A DNA stretch of 64,000 bases from an uncultured Clostridia bacterium (GTDB lineage Bacteria > Bacillota > Clostridia > Christensenellales > Aristaeellaceae). The notes below the pieces were generated by a model. That model made no database searches. It was not told the DNA's origin and saw nothing but the letters and a program-made list of their open reading frames with translations. The stretch lies in the NCBI GenBank assembly GCA_946411525.1, contig CAMKEI010000004.1, positions 28,446 through 92,445 on the forward strand, in the 5' to 3' direction. Shown piece by piece: positions 34,597 through 41,747 of this stretch (positions within the stretch are counted from its first letter, which is position 1; each line of letters begins with the position of its first letter). The position numbers and the translations under genes were made by a program.

Positions 34597-35958
34597 ATGA
34601 GTATTGCCGACTGGTACAGGCAGTACAGCGAAGGCCTGGCCGCTTTAAGCAGGATGCTGTGGGATCATCCCGAAGCTTCGGAAAAGGAGTATATTTCCTC
34701 AAAACTCCTCAAACAGTACCTGGTCAGCCACGGATTTGAAATTCTGGAGGACGGTGCAGCCGGTCTCGAAACAGCTTTTGTGGCGTCCAGGGGTAATGGA
34801 AGGCCATACATCGGATTTCTGGCAGAATATGACGCGCTGCCGGGACTTTCACAGCAGTGCGTCCCGTCTCCCTCCCCTGTCAGCGGACAGGAATACGGTC
34901 ATGGCTGCGGCCACAACCTGCTGGGTACAGGTGCTGTGGGAGCGGCTGTCGCCACAGCCTGCGCCATGGAGGAGGCATCTGTTCCCGGAACCGTATTCCT
35001 TTTCGGCTGTCCGTCCGAAGAAGTGATGCTCGGCAAGATCGTGATGGCAAAGAACCATATCTTTGACGATCTGGACGCAGCCATTTCCTGGCATCCGGGA
35101 GACCGGAACCGTGCAAGCGAGGAATCCTACCAGGCCATGCTGTCTGTGGAATACCATTTCCACGGCAAGGCCAGCCATGCAGCCATGGCGCCCGATCAGG
35201 GCCTGAGTGCTCTGGACGCGGTTGAACTGATGGACGTCGGCGTCAATTATCTGCGTGAACATGTTCCCGCGGGGGTACAGATTCATTATGTAATCCTGAA
35301 CGGTGGAGACAAACCGAACATTGTTCCGGATAAAGCAGCGGTCTGGCAGTTTGTCCGCGCCGCCACAACGGCTGATCTTCACAAAGTGGCCGCCCGTATG
35401 GATGACGTGGCTGCCGGTGCGGCGAAGATGACAGGAACCACTTATACAAAAAAAGTCCTGACCGGATGTAATGAGACCCGGATTGTTCCTGCGCTGGTGG
35501 AAGTGATGAACCAAGTAATGGACGAGATTCCCGGTCCTGAATGGAGCGAGGAAGAGGAGCAATACGCACGGGAAATCCTTGATCATCTCGGCCGGACCCG
35601 GGAAGAAACGGAAGCTGCTTTCGGAGAAGGGACCTATGAGCATCCGCTGCATGCAGGCCATTTGAAGCCGACCGGCAGGACAATTGATATCCTGGGCTCG
35701 TCTGACCTGAGCGATGTCAGCTATATCGTTCCGACCTGCATGCTGTTTGCCGCCTGCTATCCTTACGGCACTCCAAATCATTCATGGGCTGTCACCGCAT
35801 GCACCGGTATGTCGATCGGGCAGAAAGGGATGCTTTACGCTTCCCGGGTGATGGCTGAAACAGGATTCCGTCTCATTACTGACGGAGAGCTTCTTGACCG
35901 GGTCAAAGCATCTTTCCGGAAGGCACTCGGAACCAGTGTATATGAACCGGTACAGTAA
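34597..35958 (+). CDS. M20-family metallo-amidohydrolase (AbgB-like)
   Basis: A dinuclear zinc amidohydrolase of 453 residues in the M20 family, closest in style to AbgB, which cuts p-aminobenzoyl-glutamate. Metal site motifs are GHGCGHNLLG (H102, C104, H106), PSEEVMLGK (E141-E142), SWHPGD (H166) and a C-terminal histidine in GTPNHSW. The lid domain starts near residue 185 (YHFHGKASHAAMAP). M20 enzymes also remove N-acyl and N-carbamoyl groups from amino acids. Between an ATC hydrolase and a cysteine desulfidase, hydrolysis of N-carbamoyl- or N-acyl-cysteine to free cysteine is the most economical role. GAGGTG fixes the ATG at 34597. Confidence 0.85.
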   Translation: MSIADWYRQYSEGLAALSRMLWDHPEASEKEYISSKLLKQYLVSHGFEILEDGAAGLETAFVASRGNGRPYIGFLAEYDALPGLSQQCVPSPSPVSGQEYGHGCGHNLLGTGAVGAAVATACAMEEASVPGTVFLFGCPSEEVMLGKIVMAKNHIFDDLDAAISWHPGDRNRASEESYQAMLSVEYHFHGKASHAAMAPDQGLSALDAVELMDVGVNYLREHVPAGVQIHYVILNGGDKPNIVPDKAAVWQFVRAATTADLHKVAARMDDVAAGAAKMTGTTYTKKVLTGCNETRIVPALVEVMNQVMDEIPGPEWSEEEEQYAREILDHLGRTREETEAAFGEGTYEHPLHAGHLKPTGRTIDILGSSDLSDVSYIVPTCMLFAACYPYGTPNHSWAVTACTGMSIGQKGMLYASRVMAETGFRLITDGELLDRVKASFRKALGTSVYEPVQ

Positions 35959-35974
35959 ATGTGAGGGCTGAGCT

Positions 35975-37252
35975 GTGACTGAGAACGATATTATTGGCTT
36001 GCTGAAAAAAGAAATGGTGGTAGCAATGGGCTGTACAGAGCCCGCTGCCGCTGCGTTGGCCGGTGCCAAAGCCGCCGAACTCCTTGGCTGTCCCCCTGAC
36101 CGTCTGACAGTCAGCGCAAGCCGGGACATGATCAAGAACGCCATGGGAGTAGGCATTCCCAACTGTAAAGAAAAAGGTATCCTGGTTGCAGCCTGCCTGG
36201 GCGTTTACAGCAAGGCAGAGCATAAGGATCTGAGCATTCTGTCAGGTGTCGATCAGGAACAGGAAAAGCAGGCGGTGCAGCTGGCAGCCGCATCCAACCT
36301 GGAAATGGCTGACGACGTTACGCCGGTCTATGTAAAAGCGATCGCAAAGAAAGACGGTCATACAGCTTCCTGCACTGTAAGCATGCAGCATGACCATTTT
36401 TCGGAGATGACGAAGGATGGCCAGGTTCTGTACAGCGAACAGGTTCATGAAACAAAAACCGAAAATGACGACGATGCCACCCGCGGTCTTTCCCTGCAGC
36501 GCATTGTAGAGTTTGCCGACAGCGTCGATCCTCAAAAGGTTCAGTTTGTCTACAAGTGCGCCCTGATCAATTATGACCTGGCAGAGTATTCTGTACAGCA
36601 TGGTTACGGACTGCACATTGCCAATACGATCCTGTCAGACATTCCTGTCGAGCCGGATTCTCTTTCCACAGCTTTGACCAAAGCAGCAGCATACGCAGCA
36701 GCCGGATCGGATGCGAGAATGGCCGGATGCACCAGGGCAGTGGTAATCAATTCCGGTTCCGGAAACCAGGGCATTACCTGTACTGTGCCGGTTCTGATTC
36801 TGGGACGGTTCCTGAAAGCATCGCCGGAGCAGATTGCGAAAGCTTTGTGCATCAGTGAACTGATCGGTCTAATGATCACAGCGAGAAAGGACCGGCTGTC
36901 AGCGCTGTGCGGTGCTTTCACTGCAGCTATCGGCACAGGCTGCGCCATGGTTTACCTGATGGGCGGAAATACAGAGCAAATGAATCTGACCGTCCGGACC
37001 ATGGTTGGCAACCTGGCAGGTATGGTATGTGACGGCGCGAAAACCAGCTGCGCCCTGAAGATTTATTCCAGTGTACAGGCTGCCGGGCTCGCGGCCAGGA
37101 TGGCCCTGAACGGCATCGCCCCGGGCAGGGAAAGCGGAATCATCGGCAAAGACGCCATGGAGAGCATCGACAATCTGATGAAAGTAAGCCACAACGGCAT
37201 GGTGGATACCGACAAGGTGATTCTGTCAATTATGCTGGATAAACAGCTGTAG
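35975..37252 (+). CDS. cyuA: L-cysteine desulfidase family (CyuA/UPF0597)
   Basis: A 425-residue protein of the CyuA family (also called UPF0597 or serine dehydratase alpha-like), which breaks L-cysteine into pyruvate, ammonia and hydrogen sulfide using an oxygen-sensitive [4Fe-4S] cluster. The N-terminal AMGCTEPAAAALAGAKA holds C20. C312, C352 and C359 (LCGAFTAA; VCDGAKTSC) have the 40- and 7-residue spacing I recall for the archaeal enzyme's cluster ligands. GSGNQGITCTVPV is also conserved. The start is a GTG 16 bases after the M20 stop. It gives the cluster its cysteine-degrading end step. L-serine or a cysteine analogue as substrate is possible. Confidence 0.88.
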   Translation: MTENDIIGLLKKEMVVAMGCTEPAAAALAGAKAAELLGCPPDRLTVSASRDMIKNAMGVGIPNCKEKGILVAACLGVYSKAEHKDLSILSGVDQEQEKQAVQLAAASNLEMADDVTPVYVKAIAKKDGHTASCTVSMQHDHFSEMTKDGQVLYSEQVHETKTENDDDATRGLSLQRIVEFADSVDPQKVQFVYKCALINYDLAEYSVQHGYGLHIANTILSDIPVEPDSLSTALTKAAAYAAAGSDARMAGCTRAVVINSGSGNQGITCTVPVLILGRFLKASPEQIAKALCISELIGLMITARKDRLSALCGAFTAAIGTGCAMVYLMGGNTEQMNLTVRTMVGNLAGMVCDGAKTSCALKIYSSVQAAGLAARMALNGIAPGRESGIIGKDAMESIDNLMKVSHNGMVDTDKVILSIMLDKQL

Positions 37253-37273
37253 TCACACAGGGAGGTCAGTCCA

Positions 37274-37732
37274 ATGTCTGTTGAACTGCATGAACTGTAT
37301 AATGATCTGGAGAGCACCATGATGCAGCTTTTCAACCGCTACAGCGAGCGCTGCAACCGGAAATGCCGGTATCATGATGTCACGCTTTATCAGAACGAAA
37401 TCCGGACCGTGGAATACATCGCTGTCAGCAGTGCAACCAATTTCACGGATATCGCAAGTCATACCGGTCTGACGCGGAGCGCTGTCAGCAAAATGATCAG
37501 CAAGCTCGAGAGCATGGGACTGCTGGTTCGGTATAAATACTATCCAAGCCAGAAAGAAGTGTACGTTCACCTGACGGAAGAAGGGGTCAAGGCCTATGAG
37601 AGCTGGAAAGCCTGCCGGAAACCTATGGAACAGCATCTCCGCCGCTTTCTGTCCTCAATTCCGGAGAATGAAAGCACCGCGATCCGGAATTACCTGAGCA
37701 TCTATCTGGATGAGATGCAGATGCTTCCCTGA
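37274..37732 (+). CDS. MarR-family transcriptional regulator
   Basis: A winged-helix regulator of 152 residues. The recognition region is FTDIASHTGLTRSAVSKMISKLESMGLLVRYKYYPSQKEVYVHLTEEGV (about 57-105), flanked by dimerising helices. MarR proteins usually repress their own operon and release DNA on binding a small ligand. As it lies inside the cluster, between cyuA and the second ATC hydrolase gene, it most likely senses the imported compound or a breakdown product. GGGAGG precedes the ATG. No operator palindrome near the 27191 promoter is obvious to the eye. Confidence 0.88.
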   Translation: MSVELHELYNDLESTMMQLFNRYSERCNRKCRYHDVTLYQNEIRTVEYIAVSSATNFTDIASHTGLTRSAVSKMISKLESMGLLVRYKYYPSQKEVYVHLTEEGVKAYESWKACRKPMEQHLRRFLSSIPENESTAIRNYLSIYLDEMQMLP

Positions 37733-37750
37733 GATGCAGGAGAGTTGTTT

Positions 37751-38515
37751 ATGGATATCGTTTTTTCTTCCGCTTCCCATCATGCATTGCTGTTCGCTTT
37801 TACCGCGCGCGAAGCCATCCGGGTATACGGCGCAGCCGGCAGTGAAGCCATCACGGACGCTGTAAAGCGTTACGGCCTGCAGCGCGGCAGGCGTATGGCG
37901 ATGCGTGCCCGGATTGACTGCAATCCGATCAATGCAATGACGTATGAAATGTACAGTGAATGGGCATGCTTCCCCGGACAGGTGGAATGTACGGCGGATG
38001 TCTGTGACGGCGTCTGCAGGCTCCACTACAGCCGCTGTCCCTGGTATACCGAATGGAAGCATTTCGATCTGCTTCCTTACGGAAAGCTGTACTGTGCGCA
38101 TATCGATGACGCGATTCTGGAGGGATTCGGTCTCCATGAAGGCCGGCTGACCTCTTCGCGGATCGACCATCACCAGTATTGCGAGCTTGAATTCCATGAC
38201 CCGGTCTATACGGAAGAAAACAACGCTTTCTACGCTGCGGAACGGGAAAAACTGGGAACGAAAGCCATTATGCCATGGGAATATCACGTCGGCCACTTGT
38301 TTGCATGCCTGAAGTATTCCCTGGTCCAGAGATTTGGCGCCGGCAGTGAGCAAATTATCAAAAAAGCGCTGAAGGATTACAGTACTCAGTTTGGCGAAGG
38401 TGCTCTCCGCCTGATCCCGGAATGGGCAGATCTTGATTTCAATGAACTTCCGGCTTATAAGTCATACCGCATAGAAGAAATTGACCAGATCAGCAATAAA
38501 ACAGATGAGCGGTGA
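37751..38515 (+). CDS. ATC hydrolase family protein, second copy
   Basis: A 254-residue paralogue of the protein at 33843. It keeps YGLQRGRRM (41-49), SRCPWYTEW (C96), YCAHIDDAILEGF (114-126) and MPWEYHVGH, but the rest of the sequence has diverged greatly, so the two copies may prefer different substrates or stereoisomers, or form a hetero-oligomer. It has extra cysteines in AFPGQVECTADVCDGVC-like sequence around residues 74-89. The ATG at 37751 has AGGAG eight bases upstream; the ORF track begins two codons earlier at TTG. It is the last gene of the cluster, 88 bases before a strong hairpin. Confidence 0.75.
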   Translation: MDIVFSSASHHALLFAFTAREAIRVYGAAGSEAITDAVKRYGLQRGRRMAMRARIDCNPINAMTYEMYSEWACFPGQVECTADVCDGVCRLHYSRCPWYTEWKHFDLLPYGKLYCAHIDDAILEGFGLHEGRLTSSRIDHHQYCELEFHDPVYTEENNAFYAAEREKLGTKAIMPWEYHVGHLFACLKYSLVQRFGAGSEQIIKKALKDYSTQFGEGALRLIPEWADLDFNELPAYKSYRIEEIDQISNKTDER

Positions 38516-38806
38516 GCGCGATCGCAGGCTTTATCCCCGATTCGTCAATAACGTTGATTGAATTCGGGATATCCTTCATATTGACGGTGATTCCTGATAA
38601 AACGCCTTCCGGATTGGCTCCGGAAGGCGATATTGCTGTTTTTCTGTTCTTTGATTCCCTGTCATGTTCCTCATATCATTCGTGCCCGGAAAGGTCAGGA
38701 TCAGTTTGTCAGCTGCACTTAAGGGAAGCTCCGGACCGTTCTCTGGGTTGTATTTCGTTTTTCGCAAACCGGCAGCCATACTGCAGATCTGTAAAACGAT
38801 AGTGGA
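38516..38806. other. Non-coding gap at the downstream edge of the cluster
   Basis: About 290 bases with only overlapping spurious frames on both strands. It contains the hairpin at 38603-38629. I recognise no gene. Confidence 0.5.
38603..38629 (+). terminator. Probable terminator of the ATC cluster
   Basis: CGCCTTCCGG and CCGGAAGGCG are perfectly complementary over 10 bases around ATTGGCT. A T-rich tract (TGTTTTTCTG) comes about eight bases later rather than directly. Confidence 0.55.
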
Positions 38807-38992
38807 ATGGCTAATGCCAAGGTAAAAGGAAGGCAGATCGGAAGAAAGCCTGTCACCAAAGCAGATCTGCCCGCAGCCTTTCTGAAACATTATCCTTCAT
38901 ATATGAACGAAACTATAAACATAACGGAGCTGGCGCGAATCTGTGAGCTGTCACGTCCTACGATTTACAAATATCTGGAAATGGTGAAATGA
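38807..38992 (+). pseudogene. Serine recombinase (resolvase/invertase), C-terminal remnant
   Basis: A 61-residue frame matching the end of a Hin/resolvase-type serine recombinase. MANAKVKGRQIGRKP is the hinge after the long E helix and INITELARICELSRPTIYKYLEMV is the DNA-binding helix-turn-helix. The catalytic domain with the active serine is absent and an in-frame TAA lies four codons before the ATG. It could still be translated as a small DNA-binding protein, but no ribosome binding site is seen. It is a second sign of past mobile DNA next to the ATC cluster. Confidence 0.75.
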
Positions 38993-38995
38993 GGA

Positions 38996-39027
38996 ATTCC
39001 CTGCTGATTTACTTGTCAGCAGGGAAT
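38996..39027 (+). terminator. Hairpin after the recombinase remnant
   Basis: ATTCCCTGCTGA and TCAGCAGGGAAT form a perfect 12-base stem three bases after the stop codon, followed by ATGTTTTGC. It resembles a terminator that belonged to the original recombinase gene. Confidence 0.6.
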
Positions 39028-39042
39028 ATGTTTTGCTTTATG

Positions 39043-39489
39043 TCAATGACCTTCCCAGTCGATAACAAGATTCTCATTGCAGCCTTCAAAAGCGCTTGCG
39101 GGATAACTCGTAACGCTTGCGGGAATCTTGACATAAAGCAGATTGGAACATTCAGCAAATGCACGTTCACCGATTGTGGTACAACCTTCTGGAATAATGA
39201 TTGCTTGACATTTAACATTTGCAAAAGCTTCTTCAGAGATCTCTTTCAGTGAAGAAGGTAAATACATGACAGTTAGTTTATCAAGATCTGGTTGTGATGA
39301 TTCCTGATTATATTCATAATGCCATGTTGCTCCAAGAAAACTGTAGTTTTCATACATACCAATTTCGACTTTTTCAAAATCCTCTTCAGTACCAGCATAA
39401 TAAACATCCTGTATGTTTTCACAATTGATGAACGCTTCAGAATCAATTTGTTTTAGACTTTTGGGAAGGTATATACTGGTCAGCTTATT
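39043..39489 (-). pseudogene. BspA-type leucine-rich-repeat protein, C-terminal fragment
   Basis: The C-terminal part of a surface LRR_5 (BspA-like) protein. The frame extends beyond the ORF-track start at 39357: upstream codons read LTSIYLPKSLKQIDSEAFINCENIQDVYYAGTEEDFEKVEIG, directly continuing into YENYSFLGATWHYEYN. Further repeats are LPSSLKEISEEAFANVKCQAIIIPEG and IGERAFAECSNLLYVKIPASVTSYPASAFEGC. An in-frame TAG at 39490-39492 and loss of homology just before the repeats show the N-terminal part and signal peptide are gone. Its AT-rich composition differs from neighbouring genes, suggesting transfer or relaxed decay. Confidence 0.8.
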
Positions 39490-39674
39490 CTACAACAAAA
39501 ACATATACAGAAAAGAAGGAAGAGCGACCAAGCGATAATGAACTGATGAAGTTTAGGACAATTCACTGCCTGTCGACGATCCGGAGATCAAAAACGCTGT
39601 CTGCTTTCTCCGGCCGAACCGGCGCTCTTGCCCAAATTCCGTAACAGTTGATTCAGACGGGCTTTCTGTAACAA
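39490..39674. other. Non-coding junction before the surface operon
   Basis: About 185 bases between the leucine-rich-repeat fragment and the next promoter. No gene or repeat recognised. Confidence 0.4.
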
Positions 39675-39704
39675 TTGACAATATCTATTGAAATGAACTA
39701 TTAT
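39675..39704 (+). promoter_or_regulatory. Promoter of the four-gene surface operon
   Basis: A perfect TTGACA, an 18-base spacer and TATTAT end 49 bases before the start codon at 39754. Confidence 0.65.
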
Positions 39705-39753
39705 TTCTATGTTTGTTTTATTCAGTAATTGACAGGCAACGGAGGTTTCCGTA

Positions 39754-40512
39754 ATGAAAAAATGGTGGGTTATCCTGTTGATCGTATTTCTTCTGACAGC
39801 CATATCTGCTTTTGCAGATGACGGTTTGAAGGTTGTGCACTTTTCTGACGCCGGACTTGAAAAGGACATCGAGGGTGTTTCTTTCGCAAATGGTGTCATT
39901 ACAATCAGCGCCCCAGGAGAATACATGCTGTCCGGTGAATTGTCCAACGGTCAGCTAGTGGTCGACTGTACGGAAGAAGGAAAAATCACACTGTACCTGA
40001 ACGGCTTGAATATTCATACTGACGGTGTTGCCGCTATCATGATAGGCGAATGCAAACCGAAGGTTGTTCTTTCGCTGGTGGATCAGACGGAAAACATTGT
40101 TTCCAACGGTGATCTGGCCGATCCGAAAGAAGACGAGGAACCTGACAGCGTCATCTTTTCCCGCAGTGACTTGGTTATTGATGGCAGCGGCAGCCTGACA
40201 ATTACCGCTACCTGCGGCAACGGTATCGTCTCCAAAGACGAACTGGAAATCCGCGGCGGGAAGATTACGATCAAGGCAAAGCGTCACGGAATCAAAGGAA
40301 AGGACTCTGTCGAGATCTACGACGGGGAGATCAGTATTACAGCAGGCCGAGACGGAATCAAGAGTACAAATAAAAAAGATCCTGATCGGGGCTATATTGC
40401 CATCCGTGGCGGCACCGTTAACATTTGCTGCGGAGACGAACCTGTCCAATTCATAACGGACTGCACCATCGAAAACGCGAAGATCAGTTTCGCAATGAAC
40501 AAGGAAGAGTGA
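39754..40512 (+). CDS. Exported Cthe_2159-like carbohydrate-binding-domain protein
   Basis: A 252-residue exported protein. The signal peptide is MKKWWVILLIVFLLTAISAFA (1-21). The rest is a beta-rich repeat: GVITISAPGEYMLSGELSNGQLVVDC, ITLYLNGLNIHTDGVAAIMIG, DLVIDGSGSLTITATCGNGIVSKDELEIRGGKITIKAKRHGIKGKDSVEIYDGEISITAGRDGIKS. This is the pattern of the Cthe_2159 carbohydrate-binding family, a beta-helix reported to bind acidic polysaccharide with calcium. It is shorter than many members and may lack some coils. GGAGG precedes the ATG. First gene of the operon; next start is within about five bases of its stop. Confidence 0.75.
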   Translation: MKKWWVILLIVFLLTAISAFADDGLKVVHFSDAGLEKDIEGVSFANGVITISAPGEYMLSGELSNGQLVVDCTEEGKITLYLNGLNIHTDGVAAIMIGECKPKVVLSLVDQTENIVSNGDLADPKEDEEPDSVIFSRSDLVIDGSGSLTITATCGNGIVSKDELEIRGGKITIKAKRHGIKGKDSVEIYDGEISITAGRDGIKSTNKKDPDRGYIAIRGGTVNICCGDEPVQFITDCTIENAKISFAMNKEE

Positions 40513-40517
40513 ACGCT

Positions 40518-41747
40518 TTGAAACTGTGGTTGACCCGGACTCTGGCCGTCGTTTTATTGCTTACTCTTATTCCGATTTGCTGTCAGGGAGAAGGCGCATA
40601 TCGGGAACTGAAGAAGGGTGACCGGGGCGAGGATGTACTGGCTCTTAAGGACAGACTGTATGAACTTGGCTATATTACTTCAAAGAATTACGGAGATGAC
40701 TACAATAAAAACACCGTTTCCAAAATCAAGGAACTACAGAAAAAGAACGGCCTCAAGGCTACCGGCATCGCCACACCTGAGCTGCAGGAGCTGATTTTTT
40801 CTGATCGGTGCATAGGCAAAAACGGTCAGACAGCCGCTTCGGGGACTTCGGAAAGCCCGGCTGTTTTTAATATGCCTTCACCGGCAGGAAAAAGCGCTCC
40901 GGAACTTGATGCGGATGGTTATTATGATGCGGATGAGCCCTATGTCTACGCCGACCGGAAAGCCGGTGAATGGACCTATATAAGTCGGGACATCCACATT
41001 GAAATCCGTCAGCGGGTGGATAAATCTGTCCCCCATAAATGGCTTGAAGCAGCAATCCGTTTCCGGGAGCCGGCCCGGTTTGGCTCCATGCTCAGTGAAT
41101 CTTCCCCGGAAAAGCCTACCAAATCCGGCCTTCAGCCAGCGAAACCCATAACGATCGCGGAAAAGCATCAGGCTGTTTTTGCAATCAGTGATGATTTTTT
41201 TGGCTACCGTTTGTGGAACGATGAACGCCCCGGCATCATTATCCGCGACGGCAAAATCTGGTCTGAAAAGACCCGGGCCGGAGATGCCAAGGTTTGGCCG
41301 CCGCTTGACCTGATCGCGCTGTTTACGGACGGCAATATGAAAACCTTCGAGTCAGATGCCCATACAGCTCAGGAATATCTTGACATGGGCGTTGTCAGCA
41401 CCTGGGCTTTCGGTCCGATCCTGGTGGAAAACAGCCAGATCTGCGGAGACCTGAACCGGTGGCGTACCACTGATCGTGCCCCACGCATGGCTGTCGGTAT
41501 CGCTGCGGACGGAACCATTCTTGCCATTGACGCTCTTGGCCGCCGGAAAGACGCCGTGGGCGTTACAACGACATGGCTGGCAGAAAAAATGTTACAGCTT
41601 GGCGCCATCGAGGCGCTGAACCTGGACGGCGGAAACACAACCAGTATGATCTTTATGGGGGATATCATCAATCGCCCTGAGAACGTGAACAAAAAAGACG
41701 TGAGGACGGTCAGCGGTCTAATCGGTGTCAGGGAGGGAAATGACTGA
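40518..41747 (+). CDS. Exported phosphodiester glycosidase-like protein with peptidoglycan-binding domain
   Basis: A 409-residue exported protein with signal peptide MKLWLTRTLAVVLLLTLIPICCQG, a PG_binding_1 domain (about 27-85, ELKKGDRGEDVLALKDRLYELGYI) and a NAGPA-type phosphodiester glycosidase domain (about 215-405). The latter has DDFFGYRLWNDERPGIIIRDGKIW, APRMAVGIAADGTILAIDALGR and IEALNLDGGNTTSMIF. NAGPA removes N-acetylglucosamine from a sugar phosphodiester; bacterial relatives are mostly uncharacterised. A phosphodiester in a wall glycan or teichoic acid is a fair guess. The start is uncertain: TTG at 40518 is best spaced from AAGGAAGAG, but a GTG at 40509 overlapping the previous stop is possible. 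Confidence 0.82.
   Translation: MKLWLTRTLAVVLLLTLIPICCQGEGAYRELKKGDRGEDVLALKDRLYELGYITSKNYGDDYNKNTVSKIKELQKKNGLKATGIATPELQELIFSDRCIGKNGQTAASGTSESPAVFNMPSPAGKSAPELDADGYYDADEPYVYADRKAGEWTYISRDIHIEIRQRVDKSVPHKWLEAAIRFREPARFGSMLSESSPEKPTKSGLQPAKPITIAEKHQAVFAISDDFFGYRLWNDERPGIIIRDGKIWSEKTRAGDAKVWPPLDLIALFTDGNMKTFESDAHTAQEYLDMGVVSTWAFGPILVENSQICGDLNRWRTTDRAPRMAVGIAADGTILAIDALGRRKDAVGVTTTWLAEKMLQLGAIEALNLDGGNTTSMIFMGDIINRPENVNKKDVRTVSGLIGVREGND

Noticed and set aside
38512-38802. 96-codon plus-strand ORF
   Set aside because: It starts within the end of the second ATC-hydrolase gene, runs through a hairpin and matches no known family pattern.
38807-38992. Active serine recombinase
   Set aside because: Only the hinge and DNA-binding helix-turn-helix remain; the catalytic domain is missing.
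26335-39700. Second attachment site (direct repeat of the tRNA-Val 3' end)
   Set aside because: I looked at the downstream edge near 38.5-39.7 kb and did not see the sequence again; it may lie outside the window or have been lost.
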